Source: Alentia gelatinosa
Lineage: Eukaryota; Annelida; Polychaeta; Phyllodocida; Polynoidae
Length of the DNA: 64,000 nt
Direction of reading: 5' to 3'
Assembly (NCBI GenBank): GCA_950022655.1
Contig: OX465589.1
Span: 30,729,970 to 30,793,969, forward strand
Both the position numbers and the translations under genes were made by a program. This document shows positions 58,920 through 64,000 of the stretch, in pieces (positions within the stretch are counted from its first letter, which is position 1; every line of letters starts with the position of its first letter). The notes under the pieces were generated by a model. It was not told the origin of the DNA. It worked only from the letters and a program-made list of their open reading frames with translations, and searched no databases.

Positions 58920-59054
58920 ATACTCAGTTGTAGTACCCATCATGAAAGGAGGCGATCCTTATTCGGTATCGAACCTACGACCAATATCGCTACTTCCGAT
59001 CATAGGGAAACTTATGGAAAAGATTGTACATGCTCATACCACTCAATTTCTTAA

Positions 59055-60400
59055 CATACATGTTAATTTATCCTTCAAATTGGCGTCCTATTTCGATTCT
59101 TCAGACGCAATCTAAGTTGATAGAAAAAATGATGCATGTATATTTGACTTATGTTATGTTTCACCAAAAAATGCTAGACTCGGAGCAGTATGGTTACAGA
59201 ACAGGAGTTGGTACGATAGACGCAATTAGTGATTTGATCAACGATCTGTATGTTAACAGAGACAAATCCCTGTTGACGGGAGCAGTGTTCGTCGATTTTC
59301 GAAAGGCATTCGACAGTGTGCACCATGGGACCCTTATCGAAAAATTAAAACGGTTAAATATATCGCAAGAAACCTTACTTCAATTCTTACCTCAATAATA
59401 GAACACAGAGAACTAAACTTAATAATCGTTTATCAGATTGGCAGAAAACACCGTACGGAGTCCCACAGGGCTCCGTGCTAGGTCCTCTTTTATTTATTTT
59501 TTATATTGATGACATGACTGAAATATTGAAAGCACATGGATTATCGTATAAATTATACGCAGACGCCCTGGTGATTTATAAAGAGGGCACGTGCGGCAAG
59601 GAGATATCAACAAGCTTACAATTGGGTCTAGATGACTTGTATGAATGGACCTGTAAAAACCTTTTAACGATTAATGGCAAGAAGACGAAAGTAGTCTGGT
59701 TTGGTTCCAAAACCAAGCTAAAGAAGGCATCAATAGAGAATCTTTATCTAGGTGTAACACTTTTATCCAGCGTACAAAATTATACTTACCTGGGTGCCGT
59801 CTTAGATGATGCCTTAGTCATGGAAAAAAAACCTGAAATTGACTAGTAAAAAAGTAAACAGAAAAATTTTCCTCTTAGGAAAAATTAAACATATGTTAAC
59901 GAAAAACATGGCATGCAGAATTTATAAACAAAGCATAACCCCACTTATTGACTATGCGTCCTTCCTCCATGACAGTGGGCCACAGAAGTATATTGACAAG
60001 CTTCAGCTAGTCCAAAACAGGGCTTTAAGAATCTGTTTGGGTGTGGGTCCCAGGGTGCACACTGTCGAAGAGCTCCATCAAATATCGGGTATTGTACCAT
60101 TGAAACGTAGAAGAGCGGAATTGCTTTTGACTTATACACGAAGGAGATTAATACAAAGCTAGGTATACATTCATCTGTTATCACGGCTGCATCATTAGCC
60201 CCTGAAAGGAAAGTGGTGACAAGAGCCCTAAACAGTACTATGGTGCAGTTACCGAGACCGAAAACTGAATTTTTGAAAAAGTCGCCGGCCTATAGAAGTG
60301 CAGTGTCATGGAATAACCTGACAGAAGCAACACGTAAAATTGATAGTAAAAACGCTTTTAAAAGGATGATAAAGAAAATAAGGGACTTACCATGAAGGGC
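59055..60400 (+). pseudogene. Reverse transcriptase of non-LTR element B (broken)
   Basis: Begins at the same RT motif as element A ends (PSNWRPISILQTQSKLIEK), then SEQYGYRTGVGT, FVDFRKAFDSVHH, GVPQGSVLGPLLFIFYIDDM and LYADALVIYK. The catalytic YADD reads YADA, so the second Asp is lost. Frame changes lie near 59395 and 59840. The C-terminal thumb-like part follows in 59839-60162 and 60213-60395. A 3' end is not clearly marked; A/T-rich sequence follows. Confidence 0.8.
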
Positions 60401-61024
60401 CAATAATCAATAATCAACAATCAACTGAATTGACTACTTTATTCAATGCCTTAAGGATGCATGATTAAATTTAAAGGCTTTTTCTAATTCAATAAATTGT
60501 CTATGGTTCTGTTGAGTAAATCAATCGTCAACTTTTAAGAGTTTACATAGGCTACGCGGAATCAAGAAATGACTTCCATGTGCTTCTGTCTGCCTCTGTC
60601 CGTCTTTCTCTTTTTCTCTCCTGTAAAGGATACACATAATGTGATAGTATGTGAAGCCGAAATTGTCTAACCTCTTGCCACAATCTGAACATCGAAGTAC
60701 TATAATAAGTTGGTGTTAGGGAACAGATACTGTTTATACTATGTTCATTGTCATCTTTCATCATTATCTATATACTAGTCTTCAGCCTGGGGGTATACTA
60801 CATCACTGTTTACCTCATAAGATATATTGTAAATTGTATAATAATTGGGTAACTAAAGCCCCTCCTTTTGTTGCATCACTATTATATGCTTATACGAAAA
60901 CTGTGGTGAAAACAAATAATGTATACAAGATATTGTCGTCGATTACTACACCTGGTGTTATGGAAGATTGCGGTTTTGTACTGTCGAATGATACCTAATA
61001 AAAAAAACTAATTAAAAAAACGAT
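60401..61024. other. A/T-rich stretch without a supported gene
   Basis: About 620 bp between two RT fragments. An 85-codon plus-strand frame (60741-60998) has no recognisable motif. On the minus strand near 60690 a CSDCGK word with later H and C residues faintly resembles a C2H2 finger but is too short to call. The stretch ends in A-rich runs near 61000. Confidence 0.5.
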
Positions 61025-61433
61025 GTAATCAGTGATACACAATGGAGTTTTAGAAAGGGAAGGTCGACTACACAAGCTGTAGCAAGCGTTATAGATGACA
61101 TATCGTTAAACCGCAACATAGGCAAGGTCACCATGGCAGTGTACGTTGACCTTTCCAAAGCCTTTGACACAGTCAACCACGCTATCCTTTTAAGTAAAAT
61201 GTACCGCTATGGAATAAGAGATAATAATCTAAAATGGTTCACAAACTATTTGTCTGAACGAACTCAAGTTGTTAGAGTGAATGAGGCCCTCTCAGATCCG
61301 TTACCAGTTGGTTGTGGAGTACCGCAGGGGTCCATTCTTGGACCACTGCTATTTCTCCTATATATTAATGATCTGACTTGTAAACTACAAAAGGATAAAA
61401 CGTGCCTGTATGCCGACGACACGGTACTGTGCA
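61025..61433 (+). pseudogene. Reverse transcriptase fragment, non-LTR element C
   Basis: Carries QWSFRKGRSTTQAV, AVYVDLSKAFDTVNH, GVPQGSILGPLLFLLYINDL and an intact YADD (YADDTVLC). It is cut immediately after YADD by the antisense gag at about 61434. It differs from RT fragment B, so it is a third non-LTR element. Confidence 0.8.
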
Positions 61434-62532
61434 CGATGTGGCCATACCCGTCGCAAGTGTAGCACTGAATCCTGCTGTTGTTCCCGTTGTTTCGATTCCC
61501 TCGTCCACGTCCTCTGCCTCTTCCACGCCCTTGGTTCGGTTGCGTTCCCATATAGAAGAAGTTTTGAGAACCCCGAGTGTCTGGTGTCGAAAACATCCCT
61601 CCTCCGTATTGTTCTCCGTAGGCGCCTGGGAGTGCCTGCGGTACAGCGTGGGCGGGGTAGAAAGGTTGCGGCAATAATTGGCTGGGCGATGATGCATACA
61701 GGGCTGGGGTGGAACTCAGGGCTATCGTGTTCGTTGGCGGAGGCACCGCGGCTACTTCTTTTGTGGTCTCCTTCGATGGCCTTAACGCCACTGTTAGGTT
61801 TAGTATTTGTCTCTCCAATGATTTCAGAATCGCGGACATTTCTTTGATGGGCGCAAGGTCTTCTAACAATGCTAGAGGCGGAGGCGGCAGAGCTGCCTGC
61901 TCTAGCTCATACGTCTCATCTAATTTCAACGCATAAACCGCGTGGTTGGCCCGTCGCACGGCCGTAGCCACAGTGTCATTGTCTTGGCAGGCCACAAAAT
62001 CCCTTAAACGATCACTCCGTAACCCTTCTATGAAGAAGTCCCTGATTTGTCCTATCATTAGTTCCGACTGTTGTTCCTCGGCCGTGTAGGCATGATGTAC
62101 CTCTTCTTGAAACCGCCTACTGTACTCCCTTACTGTTTCACACGCATTTTGCTGAGCTTTCTGTACTTTTCTTCTTAAGTGCTTCACCTCCACTGGTCCC
62201 ATGAATTCGGATAATATAGCTTTCTTTACCTTCTCCCATGTTGCTGGCTGTGGAGGTACTTTCGCCGCTAGACTTGCCTTGGTGGCTGTGATGAACCGAG
62301 CTAGGCCGTCCTCGGCCTTGGCGGCTGCTGCTTCTAGTATCAAGGCCTCTCCGGGATTTACATTCCCCACTGCGTAGTCCAAGGCGTCCACCCATTTCCG
62401 TAAGGCTGCCGCGTCGATGCCATCGACCACTGCTATTTTCTTTGTGAACTCGCCGAGTCTTCGTCGTGTTGCTTCCGTTACTGCTAGATCTAATTTCTGT
62501 TGCTCCATGTTCGGTGGTGTTTGTCTCGGCAT
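61434..62532 (-). pseudogene. gag: Gag of a second LTR retrotransposon, 3'-truncated
   Basis: The likely start is the ATG at 62532, downstream of the primer site; the frame opens further upstream only into the LTR. Helical capsid region with TWEKVKKAILSEF, CETVREYSRRFQEEVHHAY and DFFIEGLRSDRLRDFV, typical of retrotransposon Gag; then a Pro/Ala-rich linker, an RGRGRGRGRG run and the start of a zinc knuckle, CYTCDGYGHIV. The junction with RT fragment C falls inside this knuckle, removing the last Cys and everything downstream. Unrelated in detail to the Gypsy gag of copies 1-3. Confidence 0.85.
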
Positions 62533-62553
62533 TTGGTTACTGCACGGTGGTTC

Positions 62554-62568
62554 CTGGCAAGATCGCCA
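62554..62568 (-). other. Primer-binding site of the second LTR element
   Basis: On the minus strand TGGCGATCTTGCCAG follows the LTR end after two bases. It starts with TGG as a tRNA 3' CCA complement should; I cannot name the tRNA with confidence. Confidence 0.55.
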
Positions 62569-62570
62569 AA

Positions 62571-62834
62571 TGTAATGTATCAAGATATGAAGGTCCACAC
62601 GTGCGTTCTATCTAAGTCTGATTTATTTCGGGTTCAACACAGGGTTATATAATACACAATATCAACAGAGTCGTTTCATTGGGTCCTGTACGGACCAATA
62701 ATACAGTAAGATTCAATAGTATCATCTCATTGGATATGCTATCTTCCAATGGGTAGTGTCCTGTAGGTGGCGCCGAGACCAGGGCAGTCCCGCCACACCC
62801 TACTGGTGACCATGTGAATACTTGATCTATCACA
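62571..62834 (-). repeat. LTR of the second LTR retrotransposon
   Basis: 264 bp on the minus strand, starting tgtgatagat and ending atacattaca (TG...CA). It holds a TATATAA-type box (plus-strand 62645-62652) and an AATAAA signal (plus-strand 62622-62627), followed by the primer site and gag. Its outer end abuts a different Gypsy gag at 62835. Confidence 0.8.
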
Positions 62835-62845
62835 ACTCCATGTAA

Positions 62846-64000
62846 GAAAAGGACCTGGAAGGAGTAAGCCGAATAGGGGACTCCGAGGAGGGTCCTGAGC
62901 GTGGGGAAACCCCAGTAACCCGGCCTAAGACCGATCCTCGGATCGATCATGAAGCCGAGCAACGTCAAGCGAAGCAGCATCTACTCGAAGAGCAAGAGGC
63001 CGCTAAGTTGATGTTGCAAGATGTGTATTCTCGGGCCAAACACGCCGCTGAGTCACTGCGAGTGCAGAAAAAACAGCTTGCGTTGTTCGAGGATCAAGAA
63101 AGGGCGGTATTGGTGCGCACACAGCGCGCAGAGGCAGACTATGCTTTAAAGTATAGGACTCCACCGCCAGGCTGCCAGAGTGTGACTAAGGATCACGTAT
63201 ACTCCCCACAAGGGAATGCAACGGGTCCTCAGATCTATACGCCACCACGGGTAGATCGGAGACCTCCAATGGTGAACTTTGCTTCCCCAACGGATTCTCT
63301 GAGGAACTCTACGCACGCTAGTGATAGGGGAGTACCGTCTAATTCCGCGATAGCAGAATTAGGACTAAACCCTGTGCTTGCCGAGAGTAACGCAGATCGG
63401 GTGTCCAATCGATCTCTGGCACAAGCTAGAGATGTCCTGATTGTGAGACCGGCAGAAACGGCCAGACGCAACGCCATCGTTCCGAAGCCTTTTGGTAAAG
63501 GAATGGTGTGGGAGCACTGGTTTGCCGGGTTCTGTGAGGATGTCCAGTGCAATGGGTGGAATACTACCGATGCACTGCCGTACCTCATGAGAGCGTTGCG
63601 CGATGGACCCGGAGAGGCTGCTTTACGCGCCTACTGGCGTTCAGCTACGCATGGATGGTATGCCCTTGTAGAAGTGGCGTGTTATTACTGTGGGCAGCTA
63701 GTAACGCTGAACCCTCGTTCGACTTTTCTAAGTCGGATACAGGGTAAGGATGAGTCCGCCCGTGCTTACGGGTTAGCCTTACAGCAACTGCTGATGGAGG
63801 TTTACCCCGGTACTCGACTGGACTCGCCGGCACTGCATGAGGATCTACAAACTCAGTTTGTGAAGGGTCTCAGAGAGTAGGACATCCGTACAGAGGTGGT
63901 CTCGAAATGGGAGCCTGGTATGACCCTCATAAAGGTGTTGAAAATAGTGGACGCCTATGAACAAAGGTGTGCCCTGTTCGGACAGTATGGAAAACCTGTG
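62846..64000 (+). pseudogene. gag: Diverged Gypsy gag, interrupted at both ends
   Basis: Frame open from 62846, matching gag of copies 1 and 3 from about residue 80 on (DLEGVSRIG, then a helical charged region, then IVPKPFGKGMVWEHWFAGF and RALRDGPGEAALRAYWRS). The N-terminus is lost at the LTR junction. A TAG at 63878-63880 (LRE stop DIRTE) interrupts the frame, which then continues to the window end. Clearly a different subfamily, with many substitutions relative to copies 1 and 3. Confidence 0.85.

Larger units (their letters stand above)
57132..59050 (+). mobile_element. Non-LTR retrotransposon A (CR1/L2-like), internally deleted
   Basis: 5' leader of about 280 bp, a short coiled-coil ORF, the later part of an AP-like endonuclease, a linker and the first RT motif (SNLRPISLLPIIGKLMEK near 58960-59015). 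It then switches into a second RT sequence. The start carries an inverted repeat gaaccag...ctggttc just inside the junction with Gypsy ORF3. Confidence 0.75.

Noticed and set aside
60552..60764. Possible C2H2 zinc finger on the minus strand
   Set aside because: CSDCGK is followed by H and C at roughly suitable places in one frame, but the frame is short and isolated.

Overview
The window looks like repeat-dense nuclear DNA of an invertebrate metazoan. I see no host single-copy gene, tRNA, rRNA or bacterial-style operon. The evidence is a satellite carrying degenerate TTAGGG tracts (the usual metazoan telomere word), Ty3/Gypsy LTR retrotransposons, a Polinton/Maverick-type virus-like element, and pieces of non-LTR retrotransposons. 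I cannot name the species; a TTAGGG-telomere lineage such as a mollusc, annelid, cnidarian or echinoderm would fit.

Layout. 1-21917 is a tandem satellite of about 14 monomers (1.2-1.9 kb each) in a higher-order pattern: a four-monomer block at 2994-9571 recurs at 15341-21917, and an f-g dimer recurs at 7703-13852. 21918-32083 is Gypsy copy 1 (+): 5' LTR, primer site resembling tRNA-His, gag, pol (protease, RT, RNase H, integrase), and then an unusual third ORF of roughly 1000 codons preceded by its own TATA-like promoter. 32084-38224 is a partial Polinton on the minus strand (packaging ATPase, small basic protein, charged protein, broken integrase with chromodomain, penton-type minor capsid protein, two unidentified proteins, major capsid protein). 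38225-38978 is a microsatellite plus a short-motif cluster. 38979-41894 is two more satellite monomers.

41895-47796 is Gypsy copy 2 (-), which lacks its 5' part and has a 3' end lying directly against TTAGGG-like repeats. 47797-57131 is Gypsy copy 3 (+), whose 5' LTR sits inside the integrase of copy 2. 57132-60400 is a chimera of two non-LTR retrotransposons; 61025-61433 is a third RT fragment. 61434-62834 is the LTR and gag of a different LTR element (-), which interrupts a diverged Gypsy gag (62846-64000) that runs off the window.

How it fits together. The three Gypsy copies share gag-pol, a spacer of about 560 bp and ORF3 in the same order, so ORF3 is a heritable part of the element and not a chance neighbour. 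Every copy carries its own frameshifts, stops and deletions, so none can be autonomous as it stands. None has a recognisable 3' LTR in the window. The Polinton keeps four morphogenesis-type genes apparently open but has lost integrase function, and no DNA polymerase B is visible. The most interesting points are ORF3 with its zinc fingers and private promoter, the orientation of the copy 2 3' end against telomere-like DNA, and the higher-order telomere-like satellite.
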